Position numbers and translations under genes: made by a program
NCBI GenBank assembly: GCA_037903475.1
Contig: JBAJFG010000188.1
Coordinates: forward strand, 744,001-808,000
Direction of reading: 5' to 3'
DNA: 64,000 nt
DNA from: Ancylostoma caninum
Taxonomy: Eukaryota; Nematoda; Chromadorea; Rhabditida; Ancylostomatidae
Shown: piece after piece, positions 1-13,200 of the stretch
Layout of the letters: every line of letters begins with the position of its first letter
How positions within the stretch are numbered: the first letter of the stretch is position 1
Notes under the pieces: generated by a model
What the model was told of the DNA's origin: nothing
Seen by the model: only the letters and a program-made list of their open reading frames with translations
The model's database searches: none

Positions 1-870
1 GCTTCCATAACCATTGCTTGCTGTGTCGCAACATAAAAGTAAAAAAGGAGTAAAAGGTAAAGTTAAGGTTTCGTTGCATTCCTTCCCTTAGACAGAGAAA
101 AGGGGAAAAGTAAGCAACCTCCCCCGGAACTCCTTCATGCGGAAGTGGGTGACATCCTCCGGGAATGAAGAGGAAAGTAAGAAAAAAGAGAAAGCAGCCT
201 TAAAAAATTTATCTATATTTTGTTGGAATAAAGGAGACGAAGGCGAGCTGTAGGTGTTGGTTCGAAACAAATAAAAGGAGTGGTTCCCCAACAACTGTGT
301 ATATGCAATGGTTCAGAAGATTTCATCGAAAAAGTATGATGACGAACGACTCGTTGGAGATGCAAAGTATGGACAGCAGTGAATTTCTTAGGGAATACCT
401 GTCCCAGAAGAGCTTCACATTCTGGGAAACACTTTCCAGATCATTGGAAATTGCAATAAAACATTGGTATTCGCAGGGCGTGCGCAGTATATATTGAACA
501 GAAGCTAGGAACATTATTTTAGGTTGTTCGGAAATTAGTGTAGGATTGAGGCTGCATATTTAAAGCGGTCTATCTCAGCTAGATGTAAACCTTCTAAGTC
601 AAAGTGGAAATCATTAGAAACTTAGAAACTAAACATCTCTGCCAACAATAAACAACTTTACATGGCTAGCTGAAGGTGGTCCTCCAAACATCTGCTCCTC
701 AAAAAAGGTGAGTTTAACGCGTACTGGCACTCTTTGCTCGTGACCTTGCTCTAGTTCCTAAATGAGCTTTCATTTTTTGGCTTTATAAGGCGTTTGGGCT
801 GGTTCATCTCATGTGTTTCCGACTTTTCCAGGCTCTGAAAAGGGCGAAGAGACCGAAACGTTAGCTCAAT
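1..870. other. Left-end region, no gene recognised
   Basis: Open frames up to 68 codons overlap on opposite strands without family resemblance. The end of the block (830-890) has GAGACCGAAACGTTAGCTCA followed by AATAAAG, which looks like the tail of a repeat element. Confidence 0.4.
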
Positions 871-924
871 AAAGTCTCTATACCAATTTTGGTCAAGGCT
901 GCAACGAATCTGGGGCGAAACAGC

Positions 925-1300
925 TTTACATACAGTCTATCCGAAACGACGGGGCCGCTGACGCGGTCGGGGGATCCGGAGGCGGCGCGGTCGACTTGGC
1001 AGCATACGCCGACTCGATCAGTTGTTATCCTTGCATTTAGTCGTTTTTTTTTTTTGATATTTACGTTCCTTTCTACCACTTCACCACCTCTATTACAATT
1101 TCCCTTCCATTCGGTAATTTTCTTTATTAATTTTACTTTAAACAGCTGATCGTCGGCCGCGCCGCCTCCGGATTCCTCGACCGCATCAGCGGCCCCATCT
1201 TTTTGGATAGACTGTACAGTTCCTCCGAAAGTGAGGCGGTGGGAAGTCTAGAGGCGGCGTGGCCGACATGACAGCATACGCCGATTCTATCAGCTATTAT
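925..1300. repeat. GC-rich repeat with inverted and direct copies
   Basis: A block at 931-1016 (CAGTCTATCC ... GGGGCCGCTGACGCGGTCGG ... GGAGGCGGCGCGGTCGAC) recurs in inverse orientation at 1,143-1,219. A shorter direct copy at about 1,220-1,300 has GGCGGCGTGGCCGAC and GACAGCATACGCCGA. The inverted pair flanks T-rich DNA. It is probably a mobile-element fragment. Confidence 0.75.
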
Positions 1301-2090
1301 TGACGTATGTTCCTTTCTACTACCTTACCATCTCTGTCTCTATTACCTTTCCCCACGATGAGTCTCTTCATTAGTTTTATTCCGAACGGCTGGCTATACT
1401 GTCAAGCCATCTACTTCTGGCGCAGACATCTACTTCTGCGCTGTCCCCTCAACTGTAATGGCTTCCACTTAGATGAGGTGAACATCCGCAGCAGCTTGAG
1501 CTACATTTGTCCCACTATTGTAGTGGAACAGTTGGAGGTGTCGGAGATGTACGCTGCTGTCGAATTGGAGGGTCACATTTCATGCGACGGAAAATCAGAA
1601 GTGGCGAGAATTGGGGAATTTGGCTATAATATTCGTAGAGAGCAAAACAAGAGCTAGAAGATGACATTTGATGTGCTCTTAAATTTAATTCAAATCCTCG
1701 TAAAAAGTTGAGTTAAAAAAAAACTTATTGCCCAACCCAATACTAACGAGGGAAGGGTACCAGATGTCTGTTGCATTTCAAAATGGGATAGGCCTCATAG
1801 TCTGATATTGATCCCATTTTCTGCTGAATGCCACTGTTAAAAAAAGTTATGACCTTGTCTGTGCAGTATGTATGTGCAGTTTCTGTATCCGTCTGCTGTA
1901 ACCCCACAAAATGGGCATTGTCGCGCAAAGTGGATGCAGAATTCGTGTTCAGACAATTCCATGCGTAGCGAGAAAAAAAAAAGATAAAAAATGCATTGTT
2001 ACGGGTATAGAGTTACGCCTTGACCATTTACTACTACCATCACTCACGAGGGAACGATACTCCATCGAATGCCTTACGTTGCGTGGTGTA
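1301..2090. other. Unassigned region
   Basis: A plus-strand open frame at 1,307-1,657 has no recognisable domain. The rest is AT-rich. Confidence 0.35.
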
Positions 2091-2359
2091 CAGTGAGCGT
2101 CAGTGACGGTGGCCCTTCCGCGGCTTCGAGAAGCACGCCGCGCAACCGCGCCGCGCGCGCCGGAATTGATGTCCTCTGTTGCCGTTATGCTACTTCTAGC
2201 AGCTTTTCTAGCCCATACGGGAGATATCATCAAATTTGGAGGAAAAGCACGTAGAAATAGCATTCCGGCGGCAGACGACATTGCTTCTGGCGCGCGCGGC
2301 GCGGTTGCGCGGCGTCCTTTTCGAGCTCACGGAAGGACCACCGCCATTGACGCTCACTA
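2091..2359. mobile_element. GC-rich inverted-repeat element (MITE) with TA flanks
   Basis: 269 bp flanked by TA (2,089-2,090 and 2,360-2,361). Arms of about 95 bp are inverted copies: AGTGAGCGTCA at each tip, then CCTTCCG, and a very GC-rich core CGCCGCGCAACCGCGCCGCG in both. Non-coding, and TA flanks suggest Tc1/mariner-driven movement. Confidence 0.85.
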
Positions 2360-4660
2360 TACCTTGCCTGATGTAGCTCGAAACACTAATTTTATAACTT
2401 TCTCGACCTTAGACCATTCTTGCCTCTATTAGGAGTTATACCCGGTTTTCAGGGATACGTCATGGGAGAATTACTCGTAGAGGGCGCACTGTGCTGTAGC
2501 AACATGAGTCGTGGTGAAATGACAAGCATCGCGCGCTTCATGGATATTCTCGCAGGTTTAGTTCCTAGACGGGCAGACCCTCCCTTATGGCGTAATGGAG
2601 CAACTGCTTCAGCTATAGGTTCCTAATAATTGTCTTCCATTCATGGAAAGTGAGGTGAGATTGGTTTTTTTTTCTAATGAAAATGATCATGCGTGCTCAG
2701 ATAAACTAAGAAAAGAAAACTAGGGATGAAAGAAAGGTTAGTGAAGGCAAATGCGCAGAAAAAAGAGGTCCAGTGCCATCGAAATGCGATGGTTCAGTTA
2801 CCCAAACGAAGCACAACGACTAAAAGCACTGAGGACGATTTTTCACTGAATGCTGGTTACGAAATTAGTAGCAGAATGCAAGAAAGTGCCCCGAAATGTA
2901 TTACATCTCCCACTGAATCAGAATGGACAAGGTTCTCTAGAAAAATATGGTAAAACCTATTCGATGTGGTTGACTGAGATGAGTAGTTCGTGAGAAATAT
3001 ACCCTTTTCACCCGGAGAACCCCTTCATTTTATAACGGCCGGTAAGTCGTCACCTTTCCGGGGACGTTCATGAATTCAGTGACAGGTGCAGTGGCTTAGT
3101 TGCTGGAAAAAAACCAAAAGGGTAGTTCTCCAGCAGGACCTGATGCTGCTCTGCAGACATTGTTCCGAACGTTTGTCACCCTGTTCGATGGGAGCAAGAA
3201 ATTCTTAGTTCAATTAAGGAAATGTCTGATTAAACAGCTTCGATATGAGTGTTCTAAAGACCGACGGCAACGTCACCAAAATATTTCACATAGCATTCTT
3301 TGGAACATATGGAGCAGTGACTAGAACTATTATATTCAAGTCAATGACTTTCCGTGGGAAAACAGAAGACAAAAACATCTTGCAAGAAAATTCTATGGAA
3401 GCACAACACTCAAACCATTGCAAGAGAGAAGGAAAAGGAAAAGGAGAAAATGGAAAAAGGAAGGGAGAGGAGTGACGAAGCATGTTTTGAAGAAAACAGG
3501 AGGGTTATTTTTTTACCCAAGAGATCAGGAAATAAAAAAATGTGAGTGGAGAAAGAAAGAGTATGGAACTGTATACCTACAACCTACCGAAATCTGGCCA
3601 CATGCTTCGCCTACACCTACCGTGGGCGGTGCTTATTCATGACGCATCGTTCATCCACTGTCAAAATCGACAAATAATGGGTTGTTAACAGGGTCTCACC
3701 AATGGAAAAAAAGAAGTTTCTAGGTCAAAAATCAAAATGGAGTCAGGAGCTATCCAGAAATTCTGTGATGACCAAGACAGGAAGTGCCAGATGAGTGAGA
3801 GGCGCTGGCACAGCCACCCCCCCCCCCCCCCAAACCATGTGAGGTGAAAGCTCTCGGAGCAGAGATAACAAACCTTTTGGCATCCACCCAGTACGATGGT
3901 ACTTTTTATCAGAACAAGCATCCAACCGGTCAGAGATTGAAAAATCATTGGACAAATAAAATAGGCCGGTTAGGCAGGCTCCTTTAAAGGCGATCCGGAA
4001 ATGTTGACTTCTCTGGGAATGGATAGAGCTCGAGATAAAGGCGGAGCATTATCTGTGGTCGCTTCCGTTTCGACGAAATTTGAAAGTTGAGCAGCCATCA
4101 CACAGGCTTGTACTCTGCGCTCGACTGACACGAGACCACAGACTGCCTGCATGAGGGGCGGGGCTAACAGTTACGCAGTTTGCGCGACATGGTCACCTTA
4201 AATGGGCAACGAATTGTCATGTGATGCAGTGTGGGAGTTGAAAGGCATCCCAGACATTGTCATCCTAATTGTCATGAATAGAAATTCCTAAAATTTTTCA
4301 AAATTTTTCGAACCAATAGCACGTGCGGTCGCGATGCGGCCGAGTGCAGCACGGAGATCCATTGAATGTGGGTTATCCTCATATCTGCTATGGAGTTCAG
4401 CAACCCAAAAACTAAGTTACTATTAATATTAAATTCATTGCCGACATGCATCATTGAGATTGCCCAGGGTAAAGTATGGAATGCTCTCAGCTTGACCCAC
4501 AACCTGCTACACACACATTCACCCACAAGTGGATGGGTAAAGGGTTGGGTATAGCCTACTTGACGTGGAGCGTGAGGTAAACTTGTCTAACACTAGAAGG
4601 GCGTCATAATTCTGCACTCAGTTGATTGTTTTTGATAATTTTGAGAAGGTAATTAGGCCA
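2360..4660. other. Unassigned region
   Basis: No gene recognised. It contains a purine-rich stretch (3,410-3,480, GAAAAGG words) and a C15 tract (3,817-3,831). Short opposing frames only. Confidence 0.4.
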
Positions 4661-4668
4661 AATTGTCA

Positions 4669-4810
4669 CAGGCATGGTGCAGTGGTGCAACACGCTGCTC
4701 ACCATAATTCTAGGGTCTAGAGTGTGTCAGCCCCCGGCCAAGAGAGCTAGGTAGTCCTTCTTCCAGTGCAGATTAAACGGAAGCGGGACCAGGATGCAAT
4801 AGTAGAAAGA
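4669..4810 (+). repeat. Possible tRNA-derived SINE fragment
   Basis: GGCATGGTGCAGTGGTGCAA contains a good match to a tRNA A-box (TGGTGCAGTGG). A weak B-box-like GGGTCTAGAGT follows about 37 bases later. No cloverleaf fits, so it is not a tRNA gene. Confidence 0.35.
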
Positions 4811-5044
4811 CGGATGATCTCATAGCCACAGGTATGATTACCCATGTGTAACTGCTGGCTATAAGCAACGTCACATTTGGGTAGACATCTTGATGGGTGC
4901 TAAGGTATGGGTGTAATTTTATATACATTAGCACGGGTAATTTCAATTATGCGCCTCAGCCCAGGTTATTCGCGGAGAGAAATTTTTTACTACTATTCTT
5001 TGCTACTGACATTTTAACCTATCGCAGGAAGTAAACGATCTTGG

Positions 5045-5160
5045 AGCCGCATGCATCAGTGAGATTACCCGGGGTAAACTTGTTAACATCTCGCAAATTT
5101 ACCCATCATTGGAAGGGGTCTTGGCCCATTCACCCGCGTTAACCGCAACAATGCATCTAG
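5045..5160. mobile_element. ATTACCC-arm palindromic element, copy 1 (degraded)
   Basis: Starts CCGCATGCATCAGTGAGATT followed by ACCCGGGGTAAACTTG, and ends ACCCGCGTTAACCGCAAC then AATGCATC. The internal arms are partly eroded. More degraded pieces of the same family occur at 4,430-4,560 and 5,190-5,345. Confidence 0.7.
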
Positions 5161-5345
5161 GCACTGATTACTAGCTATGGGTGGATTTGTTCCCACTATA
5201 ATGTCCTGGTCCCGGATGTATCATTGGAAGGATTGGTAATCTCGTACCCATGGGTATGATCACCCATGTTGATGCGTGCCAGACAAAGGGTAGCTTGGGT
5301 ACATTGACACGTTTACCATAGGTAATTTTTGCGGCACATCCGATA

Positions 5346-7410
5346 CTTGAGTACCCTTTATCCCAGCTCCAATATTATGATTTATTTCTATCTCGTTTTC
5401 ACCTTGTTTCCAAAAAATGGGCAAATGGATATATTTTTCGAAATCCCGGACCATACCAAAATGCCCGTTCAACCAAAGTTGAAGAACTTCACGTGACTTT
5501 TGTTCCGCATCCACTAAACCATCACAACGATGGAAAATGCATTTGCTGCTTTTACGTAGTGATATGTCCTGAAGATTGTCGCCATTTCGAGCATTCCTCG
5601 ACACTCCCACATATAATTTCAGTGTTTGCTAACAGAAACAAGACTGCTCATACGCGGACAAATTGTTTTTTTTTCAATGCGTCTGATGAAAATTTAATAT
5701 CTTGGAAGTGAAGGTCGGCGCTGTAACCATTTGCAAGGTCTATGTGTTTGGAATTATTTATTGGTTTATTAATTAAATAATAATTAACTTGGTTCTGAAT
5801 TCCAGACGAGACTACGTTAAGATACGGAGAGGAAATCTGTAGCCAGTTATGTACATATTTGCAAGGGAAGCTCCTTCTTCTTGGAAAATAATGAGTTTTC
5901 TAGAGACGGCCACATTACAAGTATTTGCTTCAGATAGACAATACTCTCTGAACTCCAGGAAAAGCAAAGTGATCGAAAAAAAATTCACACGCTCTCCTAA
6001 CACAGAAAGCGAGAGGACTTTTCCAGAAAACAACTTGTTTCTTATACGGCTACGACTTGTTTGCCTTCACTTCTACAGTATGAATAGAAACGACCGATCA
6101 GCGAGCTTCCTTGAGCTAGGAAGTACTACCCACACAAGAACTCTCATGGGAATCAGTGCTATTCATAGAATTTCCTTTGTATTGAGAACGAAGTAAATAT
6201 TTGCTCTCTTGCATACTGTCTCATGCCTTTTGACGTACTTTGCATGCATGCATTCAATTCAATTCAATTCATTTACTAGTTAATAACTAGTGGGAAAAAC
6301 AGATAATTAAGTGAAACAGTAAGAGCTTTCATTGACATGTGTAGATGTCGGTTAGACTCCTCGAAATACATCTCGCACTTCATCCACCCAATGAATTTAA
6401 CCAGCTAGCCCACGGGCAAAGGCTAGCTGTCGACACCCCGATAAAATCAAAGAAGGTGTTTCGAGGAAGAGAGCAACCATTCCATGAATCCTATGACCAA
6501 CTAAGTAAGTTGAGATAAATCGAAGTCGTGTAAAATGGTTAGTATGAGCAAGAAACAAAAACCAGGTGGAAAAACATGCTCTCGATCAATCACTATATCT
6601 CCACTAAACTTTGGTTACTCAAATCGGTCCTGTTGTGACGGCTAAGCTGGAAAAAAGGGTCTCTGCATGAGGATCGCTCTCTCGGGAATTGCCTTATTCG
6701 GTGGTGGTACTCTAGCGTCATCGAATGAATGGACCAATCACAGAGCTTACACGTGCCCTTCTATCCCGGCACAATGCTCCACACCTGATAGTCATGTCTA
6801 TATAACTATAGAGAAGCATTAGTTGCGGTTAATTGGGTTCTTTTCGTCCCCAGTGGCTATCTCTAACCTGTTTGGTTTATTCTTCCAGAAAATTCAAGAA
6901 AACACCGCTCGTATTTCCCATACTGAGCATATCTTTAGCCCCTAACCCAGTCTTAGATGGCTTTTCCGATGCTTAGTGAGGTTAACCTGTTGACTTCGTC
7001 CCACAGTAACAAATTTATTCTTCCAAAATAAATTTGAGATGGTTAGCATACCCGTTCAGGACATCTACTCGAATGGGTAAGTATGTAACCAAGTACCGGA
7101 TGTCTATTGGGTATCTGGATCAATCTTTGGAAGGACGAACAAGCTCACAGCCTCATGGGCGTTGATATGATTACTTCTGGGTAAAAACTGGGGATGGGCA
7201 ACGACACGTAGACTTGAGAGAGTAAGAGTCCATGCAGGGTAAAAAAATAGCAACGTGGGGTCCTATCTTTGCCGAGTCGGAGGATAGCCACTTGTACTAA
7301 GGGGTTTATAAAAGAAAGGGTTATTGCGAAGGATGGGTAGTCCCATACCTATGGGTAGCAGGTAAATGAAGACATCGTCTCATATGGGTGAACCGGTTGA
7401 TGGATTCTAG
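5346..7410. other. Unassigned region
   Basis: AT-rich DNA with a (CAATT)n patch at 6,251-6,272. Open frames at 5,849-6,196 (+) and 5,812-6,033 (-) lie opposite each other and have no recognisable domain. Confidence 0.4.
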
Positions 7411-7598
7411 GGCATGGATGCATCACTGAGATTGCCTAGGCTAAACGCGCTGACGCCCGTGTGAACGATAGGTAGATTTGTGTGGAGTTGGCACATTTAC
7501 CCTGGGTAACCTCAGTAGCATGCGGCCCCAGGTAAGGGGTAAATACGGGCACGTCAATACGTTTACCGTGGGTAATCTCAACGATGCATTCGGGCCCT
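7411..7598. mobile_element. ATTACCC-arm palindromic element, copy 2 with an extra half
   Basis: A full unit from GGATGCATCACTGAGATT to GCATGCGGCCCC (7,411-7,527) is followed by another right arm (ACGTTTACCGTGGGTAATC then GATGCATTCGGGCCC), so one and a half copies sit in tandem. Confidence 0.8.
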
Positions 7599-10046
7599 GA
7601 GGTTGGCATTATTCGTTACCGACGGTGGAGTTTTTCCACCCGCTTTTCAGTGCCTAAAAGGGAAGAAAAGGGAAAATTTTCCATTTTTCTCTACCTTTCA
7701 TGTTCTCGCTTCATTTTCCCATGGCTAGTAGTACCAGCAGACCATAATAAACAATCGGTGTACACATTTGGTTTTTTGGTCGGATTAACAGGATCAGCTA
7801 TTAGCCATTTTTGGCGCAGATTCCACCAGAACCGGAACTTTGACGTTGATCTCTTCTCCCTTTTATGGTAAACACAATTACCGTATATCCCTAGCGAGAA
7901 TCGTCGTTAGAAGAACAATTAGACGCAGAATTACGTGTACCGTAACTCTCTACGGTGAAGATCAAGGGACCAAACGGTGTCGCAATCGCTTCTGACCCGT
8001 GTAAAGTCCTCGAAACCATGCGCTACGCTTTTACGAGCTGACGAACTGCTGCTGCGGCTCGACCGGTCAAGCTGTGAAGCGACGAGCGGTTAACGACGCA
8101 CCGATAACATGAGTGTTTGTGCGCTATTTCAAGCTGCTGACAAACTTATTTTCGGGTTCGCTCCGGGTGCAGAAAGGTCTTCCGATGGTGTTGTCATCGT
8201 CGTAAAGAGAACTTTGTTCTCAAGCACATTTTCGAGCTCTCGAAATCCAGGATAAGCGGACATTTGGGTCGAAGGTACAAAATTCTAGGAATTTCACCGA
8301 TTGAAAGTACAAAATTGTAAAGTTATGAATATGAAAGGTTACATATGTATGTACGACGTTCTACAGAGTTTAGGTCAGTTCTAAAGGTCAGCCGGATTTT
8401 TCTTTGTTAAGAGTCCAGGAAATAGCGAACAAACACGGCACTTATGTACCGTAGTCCACACATGGCTCACGTCTTCCTCATCTATACATTCCGTAGTATG
8501 CACAATTTCGCTTGTATAACAGAACGTCCTAGTTAATTGTGTCATGGATTGAAAAAGCTCCTTCCTATTCTCCGAGTAGTTCCATAAAATTACCTCCTAC
8601 AACTTTTCGGAGCAACCGCAGCAGTAAGAGGTTGCTATCATGTGATTAAGACGAAGAAGAGATAAAAAGATGCGGAAGGACCGCAGCAGAATGAATTTAT
8701 ATAGAGAATGATGAGGAAGAACCGCAGATCACCGGTAAGTCCTACTAGCTTTCTGTTGCGGTCCTTCCGATGGTTTGTCTGAGACGCTACTGATCGATAA
8801 TTTCAGTAAGAACCCTGATACACTGATGATACCAGAAAGCAGTGAATACACAAAGAAAACAGGAAGGAGGGGGTTCTGGATCGCGAACATTTTCCTAAGA
8901 CATTGTAACAAGAAAATTGGTGAATTTCCATGCCATTTATCCAGTTTCGACTGATAGCCGTCCGACAGAATTCGAGAGAATTTCCTCTTCCACGATGACT
9001 CATCGAAAAAAAATTAGGTGTAGATATAAAATAGTGTCCAAGAATGTGCAAGAAGAGGAGACGCAGAGAAGAGAAATGTGGGAGAAGAGGGATAGAGGTG
9101 CAACAAGCAGAGAAATAGTGGACCTGGAAAGAAGCATAATGGAAAAGAACATAAATGAACGAAAATAGAAATAAAATAGAAAGAAATGAAGATAGGAATA
9201 CAATGGAAGAGTGGGAAATGGGCGAGTCAAGCAAGACTTACGAGAGGGCACAAATTACAAAATGGCAAAAAATTACAAAATTCATGGACGTCCCGGGAAG
9301 ATTATGACTTAACACACGAGAATATATGAAAATAGCGGAGTTTGGAGGGATGGAGAGGGAGGGGAGTTCTGGACCATGCTCCTAGTACATTGTTTATAAA
9401 TCTGGAATAGTGTGGTGTGACTAGATATATATCCAAAAGTTCTTGTAGAGGTGTGCGAGATGGAAAAAATGATGGATTTAGGCCCTTGTGATTAATTAAG
9501 GCGAAGATTTCATGTTCTGAGGGGTGTAGTATAGTACCAAACGGGAAATAGAAATGCCTATCCTTGAGTAGAGTGGGCCTAGCCTGTTCAATATTCGCGT
9601 ACTCATATTGTCCGCTGCCTGTTTTCGCCCATATTTACTCCTATGTACAGTCCAGATATGGAGTAAAGATACGAAAAATCATGTTTCATTGATCATTAGT
9701 GTATTGCAACCTTAGCAATTCTTGCAAGAACACAATAATTATAGAGGCGAAAACTAGGGAAAAACGGGAGCAAACGTGGCACCGTGCGATTTTCTGAAGC
9801 GTAGCCAACGACACGTTGTCAAATAAGGTTCTGGTTGTGAGTATAGAATGCAGTTCTTCCTGGCCAGTCAGCTCCACACACTGCTGCGTGTTTGTTTTGT
9901 TGAACACACCGCTGCGACAGTAAATACGCACCGTACTTTTACGACTTCACACCCAACGATTTATTACTTCTTACATGGAGTTATGACCAGTACTGTTCGT
10001 CGGTTTCACCCCGTGATCTCGTTAAACATCCTTGTTTACTTACTGT
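7599..10046. other. Unassigned region with a small hairpin
   Basis: No gene recognised. At 8,670-8,771 GCGGAAGGACCGCAGCAGAA is matched inversely by TTCTGTTGCGGTCCTTCCG with a loop of about 60 bases. Opposing short frames lie around 8,800-9,250. Confidence 0.4.
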
Positions 10047-10053
10047 GATAACT

Positions 10054-10280
10054 GTGCAGCACGAACGCAGCCGGAACGGCGTAATGGTTCGGTTAGAAAT
10101 GCTAGCAGCAACGGTTCCCAGTTGCTTCCATCCTCCCCTTGATTGCTGCCGTCTTTCAGCAATTGCTGCCAAAGGGCCGACAGCTTGAGCAGCAAGGAAA
10201 GGATGGCAGCAACTGGGAACCGTTGCTGCTAGCGTTTCTAACCGAACCATTACGCCGTTCGGGCTGCGTTCGTGCTGCAC
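10054..10280. repeat. Long hairpin: 81-bp arms with 65-base loop
   Basis: The arms at 10,054-10,134 and 10,200-10,280 are inverted copies with about three mismatches in 81. They begin GTGCAGCACGAACGCAGC, and the shared core is CTAGCAGCAACGGTTCCCAG. The loop contains a further short inverted pair around GCTGCC. It is either a short inverted-repeat transposon or a hairpin RNA source. Confidence 0.9.
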
Positions 10281-10289
10281 CGTTACCAG

Positions 10290-13200
10290 ATTATTTACTC
10301 GTTTCGCTCTCGAAGAAATTCACATTTAGAAATTTTAGCATCATGCAGTATGTGGTAGGTACTAGTAAGTGGCGCAAGCAGAAAGGGAGCGAGAGAGGGG
10401 GGGAGGGGTGGGAAAAATGTGGGGTCAACACCGATTGGGGGATACGGACAGAAAATAAAAGTAATAAAAATGTTAATTTAGATGTTAAATGAATAAATAA
10501 AAAATATTCAAACAACAACCGTGAAAATAAGCGGAAATAAAGCACTGCAAAGTCTTTGTTTATTTTGTAAAGCAAATTTTAAAAATTCGGTCCCCGTTCC
10601 CAGGCAGACGTCCCCCAGCCTCCCGCCCTGCGTCCACCTCTGGTATTAACATATGTAGTATGTATGGACATACATATTTAGCAAACAGTAATGGAAAAGA
10701 CGTGATCAAAGCAGTGTAGCATGAAAACAAAGACTAGAATACTGCTCCTAATCTTTGCAAAAGGGACGCGCGCGACGCGTTAAACCGTCGCAAAGCGTCG
10801 CTCCTTCATAACATCCTTAAAATGGAACCAATTCCAATTTTTCTTGAAAATCCAAACTGTGCATTTCATGCCTCATCTTACTATATATAAACTTTTCAAC
10901 ATCGTGCTTTTTACTCTGTAGAAAATACCATTAAAAATGTAGTTTTTTGATCACTCTGGATTAAGGCGGTCAGCTACAAGGAAGTCTGCTTAAATTTGTA
11001 GTGATGTCTTTGACCGGTATAGAGAACAATAATGAGAAATTCATGGATCAGGAATTCTGTAAGTGGAAGAAGGGTCAAGCTGGGCTAAGAACAATCACCA
11101 AGACCTCTTTCGCTTAATTTATTTTACTTATTTACTTATTTATTTGTATACACCATAAAGGTGTGCCATCAAGGTGAACAGTGTGTAAAAATGATATACA
11201 ATAGGGAAGCACCAAAGAAAAGAGAGAAAATGAACAAAATTAAGCCGACCAGTAACGATTAGTTAATCACAACACAACAGTAAACAGTAACGGTAAAGAT
11301 AAAGGTAGCGGACCTGCATTAGTTCCCAAAAGACTTGAGCGAACGAGGTAGAGCAGAGAATTTCTTCTGCATTAGGTAATTGGGGTATGCGATTCCAGGA
11401 CAATTTTTCATGGGAGTAGGCGAAGTTAATATCAGAACTCTCGGAATATCCAGTGAGTGTAATTAACTATTAATTACTATTTTCCATACTGTACCTTTTC
11501 AAGACATACCTGTGACACAATCGAAACCGGATAATTTAGTTAAGTTAACAAAAATATGAAGACCGGAATCGAACAATCGAATATTCAAGGAGAGAAAACT
11601 GTATACTGTAGCCTTTGTTACTTTCCCTCCAGGGCTTTATTCTTCTTGGAGCAAATTCGAATTTCCCGATCGAATTTGTGCATTTGGGTTCAAATATAAC
11701 TGAAACGTTACTCTACCTTAACCGTAATTCAAACCCGCTGCAAAGCGAAAGCCAAGCTAGGGTAACGCTCATAGATAACAAACGTCCTTATGTCGTGAAC
11801 TCTTTACGTTGGCTCCTTTAGTTGACAGTAAAAATACATAGTTAAGATAATGTAGGCCTCGCAAGCACCCTTCGGCTCGCATTTGGTCTGCATACGATTC
11901 ATTCCATAGCAGTTTGGCAGTCGCTGGAGATTAGAGCACTTACACGCAGATAGGGGCGTGGCCTCTGTCTACGACTGTGTCGTGATTGGTTGACTAGTAA
12001 GCAAGGATTCACTTAATGAGACAGGGCAAGAGTGGATTTGTTGAGGAGATGGCAGTAGGAATAGGCCGAATGCTGCAGGCTACGTTTGGGGTGAATAACT
12101 TATCTCATTTATAATTTAGGTAGCACCTTGCAATACCAGCGGTATCGCTTGATGAAACTGCGCAATGTCTGCGATTTCGCGTTATTTTCGTCGTCTCTCC
12201 ATAACTCCCTTCAATCTTGACCATTTTCAAAATGGAGCAGATATTCGGAATCAGGATGACCTAATCTATCAGGTAGCATGCCCAAAATTCAAAAACTTTA
12301 AAATTTAAAGTACAGCGAGCCTCTCGCAATTTATGTTTAGGTGGTTTTGCTAAATGATCAACAAAAATTTTCAGTTTCATCAAGCGACACCGTTGGTATT
12401 GTAGGAAATGGACTAAGGAGGGATTGGAGAGAGAAGGAAAAAGGGAAATAGTTATTCTCAGAAAACGCCAATTAAAGAGGTGATAAGAAGAACAGCAAGA
12501 AATGTTAAAATAGACTGAAAAATAGACTTGCCTGATGGAGAACAGCGCATTTGATAGAGAATAATTAATAAATGACCAAAAAGAGTAAACCTCATTTTGG
12601 TCCTAACCTCAATGTCATTAATAAATGAGCGGTTGATTCAACCTGTTCATCATAGAAATCCAAATGAAATCACTGATAGAGTGCAGTGTATGCAGTACTG
12701 TAAAAATCCTCAGAAATCATATTTTGTAAAAATATGGTGGTGTGCGTGGTTCGTGTCTACTTTTATTTGATTCGAACTGTAAACATTACTTTGTAACAAC
12801 CTGAACTAAGATTTACTTCCCTGGGTTTCGTATTTCGGTATGACTTGAGTAAACGATGAAAGAGAGGAGGTTTACAAGAATATCTACTGATCCAGTGCAG
12901 ATACAGAAAACTCTTTTGTGTCATACGGTAGGTATCCGGTTTCTCTGTGCTACTTTGGGTACGGCACTTAATTCTGACTCACCCCCGGGAGCGAAAAAAG
13001 TGGTCCGGCGCACCCTCCACGCAAAATACAAAAATACGAGCAAAGAGGAGTACAATATTTTAAGGAAGACAAAATTTGGCGCTGGAAGACAGGCCAAAAC
13101 TGGCCCGCTGGCCAGTGCAGCTTCTCGCGAACTGTTTGAATTAGCAGATTATCACCGGCCATTCGACGGCTTAAATCACGGAGCCGGTGAATTGCAGTCG

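Noticed and set aside
11560..11600. Minus-strand TTCGATTCC, resembling a tRNA T-loop
   Set aside because: No matching acceptor, D or anticodon stems nearby.
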